Source: CAG-826 sp964504595
Lineage (GTDB): Bacteria; Bacillota_I; Bacilli_A; RFN20; CAG-826
Length of the DNA stretch: 64,000 nucleotides
Assembly (NCBI GenBank): GCA_964504595.1
Contig: CAZDEE010000004.1
Location: 1 to 64,000 of the forward strand
Direction: 5' to 3'
Under the pieces are notes generated by a model. That model saw only the letters and a list, made by a program, of their open reading frames with translations. It ran no database searches and had not been told where the DNA came from. The translations under genes were made by a program, and so were the position numbers. The first letter of the stretch is position 1. The number at the start of each line of letters is the position of its first letter. This document shows positions 46,604 through 54,510 of this stretch, in pieces.

Positions 46604-47125
46604 ATGATTACTATTACTATTATTGGTTCAGACCGTTATGTTGTCGGTGAATATTCACGAAATGCTTCTAAAAAAATTGCTTCTCTTTTAGAGACAAATG
46701 AAGAAGAAATTCTCTTTTTAGCACCTGAATATTATGTTTATCATAATGGGGTTGAACAAACTTCATATCAAGCTATTATCGAAATTAGATTACCAAAAAA
46801 ATATCGTCCATTTGAGGAAAGAGTCGCGGAATTTATTAAGAAAACCGCTTCAGAATTTGTCGTTCATTTATCGATTAGATTTATTTATTTTGAAGATAAA
46901 ATATACGATCATATTCATTATGAATATCCTCGCTATATTACTGAAGAAAATGAAGTATTAATCGATGAAGAAGAGTATGATGAAAATACCGAAATTTACG
47001 AAGGTAATATCTTTGAAAATTTTGAAGAGAAGCTTGCGGCCGCACAAGCGGAAAGAGATAATGAAGAAGATGATGATTGTGATTGCGATGGCGGTCATTG
47101 TAAATGTGGACATCATCACAATTAA
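46604..47125 (+). CDS. DUF1904-like protein with Cys/His-rich tail
   Basis: This protein has 173 residues. The first ~110 resemble the small DUF1904/tautomerase-like family: a beta-alpha-beta unit with LLETNEEEILFLAPEYYVYH, EIRLPKKYRPFEERVAEF and a second strand (VHLSIRFIYFED). After an acidic linker comes a tail with CDCDGGHCKCGHHH, which looks able to bind metal. No known function applies. The family link is from pattern memory. The AGAGGTGG site favours 46604 over an earlier ATG at 46574. It has its own terminator. Confidence 0.65.
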   Translation: MITITIIGSDRYVVGEYSRNASKKIASLLETNEEEILFLAPEYYVYHNGVEQTSYQAIIEIRLPKKYRPFEERVAEFIKKTASEFVVHLSIRFIYFEDKIYDHIHYEYPRYITEENEVLIDEEEYDENTEIYEGNIFENFEEKLAAAQAERDNEEDDDCDCDGGHCKCGHHHN

Positions 47126-47138
47126 TTGAAATGAAATG

Positions 47139-47164
47139 AGTGTGTGTAAAAGCACACTTTTTTT
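47139..47164 (+). terminator. Terminator after the DUF1904-like gene
   Basis: AGTGTG pairs with CACACT in a short hairpin followed by a long T-run to 47164. Confidence 0.75.
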
Positions 47165-47173
47165 ATAAAAAAA

Positions 47174-47213
47174 TTGAATTATTTTAACTTTTTCTTATTG
47201 TAACATGTTACAA
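47174..47213 (+). promoter_or_regulatory. rsmB promoter region with a perfect 16-bp palindrome
   Basis: TTGAAT (47174-47179) and TATTGT (47196-47201) spaced by 16 form a possible promoter. A perfect palindrome TTGTAACATGTTACAA occupies 47198-47213 and overlaps that -10. It lies 22 bases before the rsmB start. The arrangement suggests a dimeric repressor site for the operon. The regulator is unknown. Confidence 0.5.
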
Positions 47214-47235
47214 TAAAAGGAAAGTAGGTGATTAT

Positions 47236-48501
47236 ATGAATTTGATTTTATCAGCAGTAAAAATTATTGGTAGAATTGTCGAAAAGGACATTCCTTTAGG
47301 TAAAGCGGCAAAGGAACATTTTTCTGTGCATTATTACACTAAAGAAGATCGCAAAATAATTAAAGCTTTAGTTGTTGTGGCTCTAAAACACGACAATGTT
47401 CTTGGAAGAATTGTTTTAGATAATTTTCCTTCAATTGGAAAAGAAGAAAAGCGCTTTTTAATTGTAGCATTAGCTAATGTTATTTTTGTGAAAAAGATTA
47501 GCCTTGATGAAACTACAGACGAAATCACCTCTTTAATTAGCAATGAACATATTTCATTTGCGTTATTAGAAAAATTTATTCATCAACGTTTTGATACTTC
47601 TAATTTAGTACCTCCATATGTAATTTTAAATTCAACAGAATATTTTAATTTAAAGTATAATATTCCAGTTTGGTTAATCGATATGTGGGGGAAACATTAT
47701 GGAAGAGCATTGTTACCTCGTTTGTTAAGCTCTATTGATCGAAAATATGTTCCAACATTAAGAGTTAATAAATCGATTATCAATAGAAGAGAAATTTATA
47801 ATAATTATCCATCGTTATTTGAAAACGGAATAAGTGAAACCACAGTTAAGTATTTAGGAACAAAGACAGTATCAAAGATTGATGCGGTTAGAAGAGGAGA
47901 ATTAATTCCTATTTCTGAATCACTTAATCATGTCGTTAATAGATTATCAATTAAAGCAAGCGATGATGTTTTAATTGTTGCGGACACTCATTCTTCATTT
48001 TCATTAGCGTTAGGAGAAAGATTTAATTCAAGAAATAAAATTCTTTATGCTCTATCATCATATGAAGAAACAATCGATGCTAAAAAAGCAATTCGTAGTT
48101 GTGGATTTAATCAATTCGATGTTGTAGAATCACCACTTAATCTTTTAGTTACTCATATTTCTGAGGCTAAAGATTTTGTAGTTGTTTTACCAACATCAAG
48201 TAACTTCCAAAGCATATCTTCAATTCCTGATTTCTTCCTTCATTTTAGTGCTGAAAAGTTGGATTCTATTATAAGTAGACAAGCAGAGTACTTAGAAGAA
48301 TCTTCTGTTTATGTTAAAGATGGAGGACATCTTTTATATGTTATTGAAACTGGTAATAATAAAGAAGGAAGTTTACAAATTAAGTATTTCTTAGAATCGC
48401 ATAAAGATTTTAGCCTTGTTGAAGAAAGACAAATGCTTCCTTTAGATAAACGTGGAGGATTTTGTTATTTTGCTCTTTTAAAAAAAGGAGGAACTAAATA
48501 A
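47236..48501 (+). CDS. rsmB: RsmB-like protein with lost catalytic residues
   Basis: This 421-residue protein aligns by gene position and layout with the 16S rRNA m5C967 methyltransferase RsmB: an N-terminal NusB-like helical domain (to about 140) and a C-terminal Rossmann domain. The usual motifs are absent. The SAM loop DxCAAPGGK is replaced by VADTHSSFS, the PCSG catalytic site by PTSS (Thr at 320), and the TCS site by IETG (Glu at 371). Both catalytic cysteines are therefore gone. The open reading frame is intact, so this is probably a diverged protein with a new or structural role, not a fresh pseudogene. It shares a one-base overlap with rlmN. Confidence 0.8.
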   Translation: MNLILSAVKIIGRIVEKDIPLGKAAKEHFSVHYYTKEDRKIIKALVVVALKHDNVLGRIVLDNFPSIGKEEKRFLIVALANVIFVKKISLDETTDEITSLISNEHISFALLEKFIHQRFDTSNLVPPYVILNSTEYFNLKYNIPVWLIDMWGKHYGRALLPRLLSSIDRKYVPTLRVNKSIINRREIYNNYPSLFENGISETTVKYLGTKTVSKIDAVRRGELIPISESLNHVVNRLSIKASDDVLIVADTHSSFSLALGERFNSRNKILYALSSYEETIDAKKAIRSCGFNQFDVVESPLNLLVTHISEAKDFVVVLPTSSNFQSISSIPDFFLHFSAEKLDSIISRQAEYLEESSVYVKDGGHLLYVIETGNNKEGSLQIKYFLESHKDFSLVEERQMLPLDKRGGFCYFALLKKGGTK

Positions 48502-49541
48502 TGATAAATCTTTATGGAATGGAAATTAGAAAATTAGAAGCGTTAATGGCAACGGAAGGTCAAACGAAGTATCGTGCGACTCAACTTTATACATGGATTT
48601 ATGGAAAAAACGCTCAGTCTTTTGATGAGATGACTGACGTTTCTTTAAGATTTAGAGAAGTTTTAAAAGAAAAATATTGTTTAAGAAAACCAACCATACA
48701 TGTGAGACAAGATTCTAGTGATGGAACAATTAAACTTTTGTTAAATTTAGAAGATGATTCAAAGGTGGAAACAGTATTAATGCGTTATAGTTATGGAAAT
48801 GTGTTGTGTGTTACATCTCAAGTAGGTTGCAATATGGGATGCAGTTTTTGTGCTTCTGGACTTTTAAAAAAGAAAAGAGATTTATTGCCAGAAGAAATGG
48901 TTGGCCAAGTTTTAGTAATGAATGATCTTTTAAAAGAAGAAAATAGTGAAAAGCTCATCACTCATATTGTTGTTATGGGAACAGGAGAGCCATTTGATAA
49001 CTATGAAAATGTAATAGATTTTGTGCGGATTATGAATCATCCGAAAGCTTTTGCAATTGGAGCTCGTCATATTACCGTTTCAACATGCGGAATTCCTGAT
49101 AAAATTAGACAATATGCTAGAGAAGGATTGCAAATTAATTTAGCAATTTCCTTACATGCTCCAAACAATGAAATTCGTTCCAAAATTATGAAGATAAATA
49201 AGGCATATCCTTTAGAAGAACTCATTCCAGCAGTAGCGGAATATAATGAAGTTGCTTCAAGAAGAGTTACATTTGAATATATTCTTCTTGCGGGAGTAAA
49301 TGATTCTCTAGAACATGCTGATCAACTTGCGGATTTAATTAAACCAACTTTTGCTTATGTTAACTTAATTCCATATAATCCAGTTATTGAAAACGGATAT
49401 CGTCGTTCAAGTGATAAAGCGGTTCATGCCTTTTTAGACCGCTTAACAAAACGCGGAGTAACCGCGACTGTAAGAAAGGAATTCGGCACTGATATTGATG
49501 CGGCATGTGGTCAATTAAGAGCTAAACATGAAAAACAATGA
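48501..49541 (+). CDS. rlmN: 23S rRNA/tRNA adenine-C2 methyltransferase
   Basis: This 346-residue radical SAM enzyme methylates A2503 of 23S rRNA and A37 of some tRNAs. The CxxxCxxC cluster is in QVGCNMGCSFCASG, followed by the GTGEPFDN block and the HHITVST-like strand (ARHITVSTCG). The C-terminal methyl-carrying Cys is in DAACGQL. The motifs are intact, in contrast to rsmB. It starts on the last base of rsmB and ends in TGA overlapping prpC by 4 bases. Confidence 0.97.
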   Translation: MINLYGMEIRKLEALMATEGQTKYRATQLYTWIYGKNAQSFDEMTDVSLRFREVLKEKYCLRKPTIHVRQDSSDGTIKLLLNLEDDSKVETVLMRYSYGNVLCVTSQVGCNMGCSFCASGLLKKKRDLLPEEMVGQVLVMNDLLKEENSEKLITHIVVMGTGEPFDNYENVIDFVRIMNHPKAFAIGARHITVSTCGIPDKIRQYAREGLQINLAISLHAPNNEIRSKIMKINKAYPLEELIPAVAEYNEVASRRVTFEYILLAGVNDSLEHADQLADLIKPTFAYVNLIPYNPVIENGYRRSSDKAVHAFLDRLTKRGVTATVRKEFGTDIDAACGQLRAKHEKQ

Positions 49542-50341
49542 GAATGCATGGAGATTTTTGTTATCAAACAGATATTGGAAATAAAAGAAAAATTAATGAG
49601 GATTGTGCGATAATTCTTAACAATTCTCATGGTGATGTTCTCCTTGCCGTTTGCGATGGCTTAGGTGGACATAAAAGAGGAGATGAGGCTTCCTCATTAA
49701 CAATTTCATTGTTACAAAATGCCTTTAAGAAAAAAGAGTATTTTTTTAGTGTAAAAACCGCGAAAAAGTGGTTAGAAAAAACTATTAAAGCAATTAATGA
49801 AAAAGTTTATTTAGAAGAAAAAGATAAAGTATATTCTGAGCATATGGGGACTACTTTAGTCGCGTGCCTTATTTTAAAACACCATCTTATTTTTGTTAAT
49901 ATCGGTGATTCTCGCGGATATATTTTAAGAATTCTAGATCAAGATATTGTTCTTGATTTTGAACAAGCGACAACAGATGATACAATTGCTGATTATTTAG
50001 TAAATATAGGAAGAATAAAAAAAGAAGAAAGAGAAAATTTTACCTCGCGACATGTTTTAACTAATGCAGTTGGTTTATTTCCATCTTTAAGAATGGAAAT
50101 AAAAGTATTTCCGGTCGTGGAAAAAAAGCCATTCTTTGATAAGAAAAAAGAAAAATATGTTTTAAATTCAGTTCTGTTATGTTCAGATGGCTTGTTTTCG
50201 ATGCTAAATAAAGATGAAATATTGCATGTTATTTCCTCAAATGAAGATGTTGAAAATAAGGTTGAAACTTTAATTTCAATGGCCAAGAACAATGGAGGAG
50301 ATGACAATATCGCGGTTGCATTATGGGAGAGAAATTCATAA
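49538..50341 (+). CDS. prpC: PP2C-type Ser/Thr protein phosphatase
   Basis: This 267-residue cytosolic metal-dependent phosphatase is the partner of PrkC. Metal-binding motifs: INEDCAIIL near residue 20, CDGLGGHKRGDEAS near 45, GDSRGYIL near 125, and CSDGL and GGDDNIAVAL in the last third. All expected acidic ligands are visible. It overlaps rlmN at ATGA, though the ATG at 49544 is also possible, and overlaps prkC at TAATG. Confidence 0.95.
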   Translation: MRMHGDFCYQTDIGNKRKINEDCAIILNNSHGDVLLAVCDGLGGHKRGDEASSLTISLLQNAFKKKEYFFSVKTAKKWLEKTIKAINEKVYLEEKDKVYSEHMGTTLVACLILKHHLIFVNIGDSRGYILRILDQDIVLDFEQATTDDTIADYLVNIGRIKKEERENFTSRHVLTNAVGLFPSLRMEIKVFPVVEKKPFFDKKKEKYVLNSVLLCSDGLFSMLNKDEILHVISSNEDVENKVETLISMAKNNGGDDNIAVALWERNS

Positions 50342-51210
50342 TGATTAACAAAGATAAAATTGATAATCGGTATCAAATTATTAATCTTATTGATGTCGGA
50401 GGAACCTCTTCAGTATATAGGGCCTATGATACAGTAAGAAAAAGAGATGTCGCTTTAAAAATTATGCTTGATTCAATTGCACAAAATGATGAATATTTAG
50501 AACGTTTTGAATCCGAAGCTTCATTTCTTGCTTCATTGCATCATATAAATATCTTGCAAATATATGGACTAGGCAATGATGATAATAAACCTTATATTGC
50601 TTATGAATTAATAAAATCACCATCATTAAGCGATTTGTTATTTAAAAATGGTGCGTTTTCTTATAAAGAAGCTTATCAAATAATGAATCAAATTTTAGAT
50701 GGAATTAATTATATTCATAAGTTTTCCCTTATTCATTGTGATATTAAACCTCATAATATTTTTTATGGGATTGATGGTGTAATAAAAATAGGTGATTTTG
50801 GAATAGCAATGATTGAAAAGACCACGATTAAAAATCAAAAGATTCATGGTTCAATTCCATATCTAGCTCCAGAAGTTATTCAAGGAAAATGTCCTTCATT
50901 TCAAAGCGATATTTATGCGCTTGGAGTGACATTTTTTGAATTATTAACGAATAAATTGCCTTTTGATGGTGATAGTTTTGAACAGATTATGAATCAACAC
51001 CTTAAATCGCCATTTCCAAGCTTATTAAAATATTGTCCTTATTTAAGTAAAGAAGTGGAAAATATTATTTATAAAGCTTGTTCAAAAAATCCTTTAGATC
51101 GATTTAAATCAGTTGAAGAATTTAAAAATGCCTTAAAAAATATCAAAAATCCTTATAAAAAGAAGAAAATTTCGTTTTGGCAAAGATTATTTAAAAAGAG
51201 GAGTAATTAA
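50341..51210 (+). CDS. prkC: PrkC-type Ser/Thr kinase lacking membrane and PASTA parts
   Basis: This 289-residue Hanks-type kinase has a glycine loop in DVGGTSSVYRAYD, VALKIML lysine, catalytic loop IHCDIKPHNIF (HRD changed to HCD, Cys 133), IGDFGIAM, and SIPYLAPEVIQG. The usual PrkC has a juxtamembrane linker, one membrane helix and PASTA repeats that bind muropeptides. Here the protein ends soon after the kinase with the basic KKKKISFWQRLFKKR, which may lie on the membrane. The start at 50341 follows GGGAGAG and overlaps the prpC stop. Regulation must differ from classical PrkC. Confidence 0.92.
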   Translation: MINKDKIDNRYQIINLIDVGGTSSVYRAYDTVRKRDVALKIMLDSIAQNDEYLERFESEASFLASLHHINILQIYGLGNDDNKPYIAYELIKSPSLSDLLFKNGAFSYKEAYQIMNQILDGINYIHKFSLIHCDIKPHNIFYGIDGVIKIGDFGIAMIEKTTIKNQKIHGSIPYLAPEVIQGKCPSFQSDIYALGVTFFELLTNKLPFDGDSFEQIMNQHLKSPFPSLLKYCPYLSKEVENIIYKACSKNPLDRFKSVEEFKNALKNIKNPYKKKKISFWQRLFKKRSN

Positions 51211-52067
51211 TGAAAGGACTAATTGTATCATCGGTATGTGGAAAATATGAAGTTATATCTAACAATAATAGATATGAAGTTCAACCAAGAGGTAAATTTA
51301 GATATAAAGGGGTTAAACCTTGTGTTGGTGATTATTGCGAATTTGATGAAAATAGTTTGATTATTGAATCTATTTTAGAAAGAAAAAATAAATTAATTCG
51401 CCCATCAATTGCCAATATTGATAAAGCATACATCGTAATGTCTAAAGTTGAACCTGAGTTTTCTCCATTATTAATTTCAAAATTCTTAACTTTTTTATCT
51501 TCTTTTTCTATTCAAGCAGCATTAATCATTACCAAAATGGATAAAGATGGAAATGATGAAGAAATCAAAAAATGGAAAGCAATTTATGAAATTCAAGGAA
51601 TAGATGTTTATTTATTATCAATATTTCAAGATGATGATAAAGAAAGACTTATTAATGATTTAAAAAATAAAATATCGGTTTTTATGGGGCAATCTGGTGT
51701 TGGAAAGTCGTCGCTTTTAAATTATTTAGATCCAAATTTAAAATTAAAGATTGGTGAATATTCTTTCGCTTTAGGTAGAGGAAAGCATCAAACAAAAGAA
51801 GTTATTTTGCTTCCTTTTGAAGGTGGATATATTGGCGACACTCCTGGATTTTCTTCGTTGGATTTAAATTTAACTAAAGAAGAAATATCTGAGTTTTTCT
51901 TAGGCTTAAAACGTTTTTTTGGAAAATGTTATTTTAAAGATTGTACACATACTCATGAAAAGAATTGTCTTTTAAAAGAAGCAATAGAAAATAATGATTA
52001 TAATAAAGAATTATATGAGCATTATTTATTATTATTAAAAGAAATAGAAATGAATAAAAGAAGATAA
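51210..52067 (+). CDS. rsgA: Ribosome small-subunit GTPase RsgA (YloQ)
   Basis: This 285-residue circularly permuted GTPase assists late 30S maturation. The OB-fold N-terminus leads to G4 (LIITKMDKDG), then G1 FMGQSGVGKSSLLNYL, G3 IGDTPGF and the C-terminal zinc site (CYFKDCTHTHEKNC). The order G4-G1-G3 is the permutation hallmark. It overlaps prkC by one base and is followed by rpe after 14 bases. Confidence 0.96.
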   Translation: MKGLIVSSVCGKYEVISNNNRYEVQPRGKFRYKGVKPCVGDYCEFDENSLIIESILERKNKLIRPSIANIDKAYIVMSKVEPEFSPLLISKFLTFLSSFSIQAALIITKMDKDGNDEEIKKWKAIYEIQGIDVYLLSIFQDDDKERLINDLKNKISVFMGQSGVGKSSLLNYLDPNLKLKIGEYSFALGRGKHQTKEVILLPFEGGYIGDTPGFSSLDLNLTKEEISEFFLGLKRFFGKCYFKDCTHTHEKNCLLKEAIENNDYNKELYEHYLLLLKEIEMNKRR

Positions 52068-52081
52068 GAAAGGAATTGTTT

Positions 52082-52750
52082 ATGAAAAGAAAGGTATACA
52101 TTGCTCCTTCTTTATTAGCCTGTCAAAAGGGTAAAGAAGATGAGCAAATTCAAATTTTAAATAATTTAGGAGTGGATTATTTTCATTTTGATGTTATGGA
52201 TGGAAAATTTGTTCCTAATACTTCTTTTTCAACAGATGATTTTATTTATATTAAAAGTATTTCTCCTTTGCCAATAGATGTCCATCTTATGGTAAATGAT
52301 GTTTTTGGATATGTTAATAGTTACATTTCTTTAGGTGCGGATATTATTACAATTCACTATGAAGCATTAAAAAATGATGAAGAAAGAATTAGGGCATTAG
52401 AATTAATTCGTTCGCATCATGTAAAAGCGGGTATTTCTATTAAACCAAATACAGATTATAAAGTGTTGTTACCTTTGCTTAAACATTTAGATTTAATTTT
52501 AGTAATGTCGGTTGAACCAGGGAAGGGTGGGCAAGCTTTTATTGAGAGCAGCTTAGAAAAAATTAAAAATATTAAAAGAATAATTGATGAGTCAAATTAT
52601 AATATTCTTCTTGAAGTAGATGGAGGAATTAATAATGTAACTGGAAGAAAAGCATTTGAAGTAGGCGCAGATATTTTAGTTGCGGGATCTTATCTTTTCC
52701 ATAAAGAAGATATTAAAGAAAGGGTAGCTTTAATAAAGGAAATATTATGA
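52082..52750 (+). CDS. rpe: Ribulose-phosphate 3-epimerase
   Basis: This 222-residue TIM-barrel enzyme interconverts ribulose-5-phosphate and xylulose-5-phosphate in the pentose phosphate pathway. Motifs: IAPSLLA, the metal-binding HFDVMDGKFVPN, MSVEPGKGGQ and EVDGGINNVTG. The AAAGGA site is 7 bases before the ATG at 52082. An upstream TTG would sit inside that spacing. The stop overlaps the next gene (ATGA). Confidence 0.96.
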   Translation: MKRKVYIAPSLLACQKGKEDEQIQILNNLGVDYFHFDVMDGKFVPNTSFSTDDFIYIKSISPLPIDVHLMVNDVFGYVNSYISLGADIITIHYEALKNDEERIRALELIRSHHVKAGISIKPNTDYKVLLPLLKHLDLILVMSVEPGKGGQAFIESSLEKIKNIKRIIDESNYNILLEVDGGINNVTGRKAFEVGADILVAGSYLFHKEDIKERVALIKEIL

Positions 52751-53415
52751 AAGCGGAAATAGTCATTACTTTTTTAGTTGCGGTGATTTTATCATTTATT
52801 CTATTTATTGCTTTAGGATTACTTAATTATAAAGATTATTATAAAAAGAAATATAATTTTTTAGGCAATTTTCCCTTTGAAATGCATGATAAGATGGAGA
52901 TGAAAATCAACAATTATGTGCGCGCAACATTTTTATTTTTTTGTTTATCAAGCATATTTTTTCAATTTTCTTTATTTTCGCTTGTTAATATTATCTCACA
53001 TACAATTTCTATAATAATAGGTTCTTTAAGTGCGTTAGCAATTATAGCTTTATTATTCATAAACTTAAATAATATTAAGTTACATGTTCTAGGGGTAACT
53101 TTAGCAATGTCGATGTCAATATTATCATATTTAGGCCTCATTAATTTTGCGATTCAAACGCCTCTATTTATTGAAAATAAAACTCTTTTATATATTTTAT
53201 GTGGAGTTTTGGTAGTAGCTGAGTTTAGTCTTATATTCTTCCCTCAAATGAAAACGTGGATGAATTTTGAAAAAATTACAAATGAAGATGGAACATTGTC
53301 ATATTCAAGAAGCAAAAATAACTTCTTAGCAGCGGTGGAGTGGTTTATTATTTTAAATCATTTTATATATTTAATTATTAGTTTTATTTTCATTATTCCT
53401 AGTTTTTTATATTAA
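52747..53415 (+). CDS. Six-helix membrane protein of unknown function
   Basis: This 222-residue integral membrane protein has about six hydrophobic segments (near 4-26, 57-80, 84-107, 111-133, 142-162 and 195-219). No conserved motif is recognised. It takes the place usually held by thiamine pyrophosphokinase after rpe in Bacilli. Coupled translation with rpe (4-base overlap) suggests co-expression. The operon ends at the hairpin that follows. Confidence 0.7.
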   Translation: MKAEIVITFLVAVILSFILFIALGLLNYKDYYKKKYNFLGNFPFEMHDKMEMKINNYVRATFLFFCLSSIFFQFSLFSLVNIISHTISIIIGSLSALAIIALLFINLNNIKLHVLGVTLAMSMSILSYLGLINFAIQTPLFIENKTLLYILCGVLVVAEFSLIFFPQMKTWMNFEKITNEDGTLSYSRSKNNFLAAVEWFIILNHFIYLIISFIFIIPSFLY

Positions 53416-53440
53416 AAGCTCACATGAGCTTTTTCTTTTT
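53414..53440 (+). terminator. Terminator of the rsmB-rpe operon
   Basis: AAAAGCTC and GAGCTTTT form an 8-bp stem around ACAT, followed by T-rich sequence. Confidence 0.82.
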
Positions 53441-53450
53441 TTAGGCATGA

Positions 53451-53477
53451 AAAAAACCATCCATTTGAGGATGGTTT
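53451..53477 (-). terminator. Terminator of rpmB
   Basis: On the minus strand AAACCATCC and GGATGGTT form a strong stem with a six-base loop, followed by TTTTT (the A-run at 53451-53456). Confidence 0.85.
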
Positions 53478-53491
53478 AATAATTACGACAA

Positions 53492-53683
53492 TTATTTTTT
53501 AGCGCCTTTATTAAGGGCCCGATAGGCACGAGCCGACATACGAACTGTTCTTTCTTGACCATCAATAATTACTTTATATGGTTGTAAATTAACATTCCAT
53601 TTACGGCGTGTTGCTCTTAATGAATGGGACCGATTGTTTCCACTTAAAGGACCTTTTCCTAAGACTGGACAAACTCTTGACAT
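53492..53683 (-). CDS. rpmB: 50S ribosomal protein L28
   Basis: This 63-residue L28 starts SRVCPVLGKGPLSGNNRSHS with the conserved LQPYKV and MSARAYRAL segments. It has a single cysteine, so it is the zinc-free form. An AAGGGAGG ribosome site lies 7 bases before the ATG. In Bacillus rpmB sits next to the rpe/thiN block but reads the opposite way, as here. The leader holds a candidate metal-regulator box. Confidence 0.97.
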   Translation of the reverse strand: MSRVCPVLGKGPLSGNNRSHSLRATRRKWNVNLQPYKVIIDGQERTVRMSARAYRALNKGAKK

Positions 53684-53715
53684 AATGTAACCTCCCTTAA
53701 TTTAAACGTTCTCGT

Positions 53716-53726
53716 GTAATGATTAC
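53716..53726. promoter_or_regulatory. Fur/Zur-type box core in the rpmB leader
   Basis: GTAATGATTAC fits the GTAAT-N-ATTAC core of the Bacillus Zur box (TCGTAATNATTACGA), although the flanking bases do not extend the symmetry. It lies just downstream of the likely rpmB transcription start. Confidence 0.35.
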
Positions 53727-53741
53727 CACACATGCTAATAA

Positions 53742-53770
53742 AGGATAACACTAAATTACTACTTTTGCAA
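53742..53770 (-). promoter_or_regulatory. Probable promoter of rpmB
   Basis: On the minus strand TTGCAA (53765-53770) and TATCCT (53742-53747) are spaced by 17. Each hexamer matches consensus at four of six positions. Confidence 0.5.
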
Positions 53771-53824
53771 TGATTTTCTAAATTTTTTTCTTATTATATT
53801 AATAAAAAAACTATAATGTGACCT

Positions 53825-54301
53825 TTATTTTTTCTTTTTTTTCTTATCATCTTTGCTATCATCTTGTTTAAAAAAGCCTCTTTTTTCCATTTCATCAATT
53901 GAAATAGTGTTGTAACATCTTTTTAACATTTCTGATAAAAGCTTTTTTTCTCTATCCATTGTTATAATGATTGTTTTTTTGTCGTGACCAATCATATATA
54001 AGTTAGGAGTCTCAGTTGACATAGGAATATCAATATAGGCGATATCTTTATATTTAATAACTCTTATATGAAATAATTGGTGATGTTCTAATGCGTTATC
54101 AGTTAATATTAATCTTGTCTTTACTATTGAAGCTGTAAATAGTCCGATTGAAGGAACATTTATTAATACAAGGACAGCGTAATGAATTCCATCGACATCG
54201 AATTTTAAACCCATAAAAATGTAGAAGTATAATATATCTAAAATTACAACACAAGAGTACAGTATAATACTATTTTTTCTATTGTCTGGCTTAAGAATCA
54301 T
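53825..54301 (-). CDS. Small membrane protein with PH-like cytosolic domain
   Basis: This 158-residue protein has two helices (about 12-32 and 39-61), then a beta-rich part (TRLILTDNALEHHQLF, VIKYKDIAYIDIP, LYMIGHDKKTIIITMDR) of the kind seen in bacterial PH-domain membrane proteins. It ends in a run of lysines and aspartates. The family is not identified with certainty and the function is unknown. It is a single gene transcribed away from jetA. Confidence 0.65.
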   Translation of the reverse strand: MILKPDNRKNSIILYSCVVILDILYFYIFMGLKFDVDGIHYAVLVLINVPSIGLFTASIVKTRLILTDNALEHHQLFHIRVIKYKDIAYIDIPMSTETPNLYMIGHDKKTIIITMDREKKLLSEMLKRCYNTISIDEMEKRGFFKQDDSKDDKKKKKK

Positions 54302-54469
54302 AATTTCACCTCGAATCTATAGCAATATTATACGTTATTTTAATCAAAAAAATATAATAAAAATATCGATAAGTACAAATATGAAAAAAACATTAAAAAA
54401 AATGCTGAAAAAATAGATTTTAAGATTTATTCTTTTATTCTTTTATGCGATAATTAAATAAACTACTTC

Positions 54470-54486
54470 TCTATCCAAAGGATAGA
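54470..54486 (+). promoter_or_regulatory. Small hairpin in the jetA leader
   Basis: TCTATCC and GGATAGA are perfectly complementary around AAA, 25 bases before the jetA ATG. An extended -10-like TGCGATAAT lies at 54446-54454, so the hairpin would be at the very 5' end of the transcript and may stabilise it. Confidence 0.35.
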
Positions 54487-54510
54487 AAAGTAAAGATAAA
54501 GGAGGAGCTT

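Noticed and set aside
47198..47213. Palindrome before rsmB as a terminator
   Set aside because: It has no loop or T-run and lies after the actual terminator of the preceding gene.
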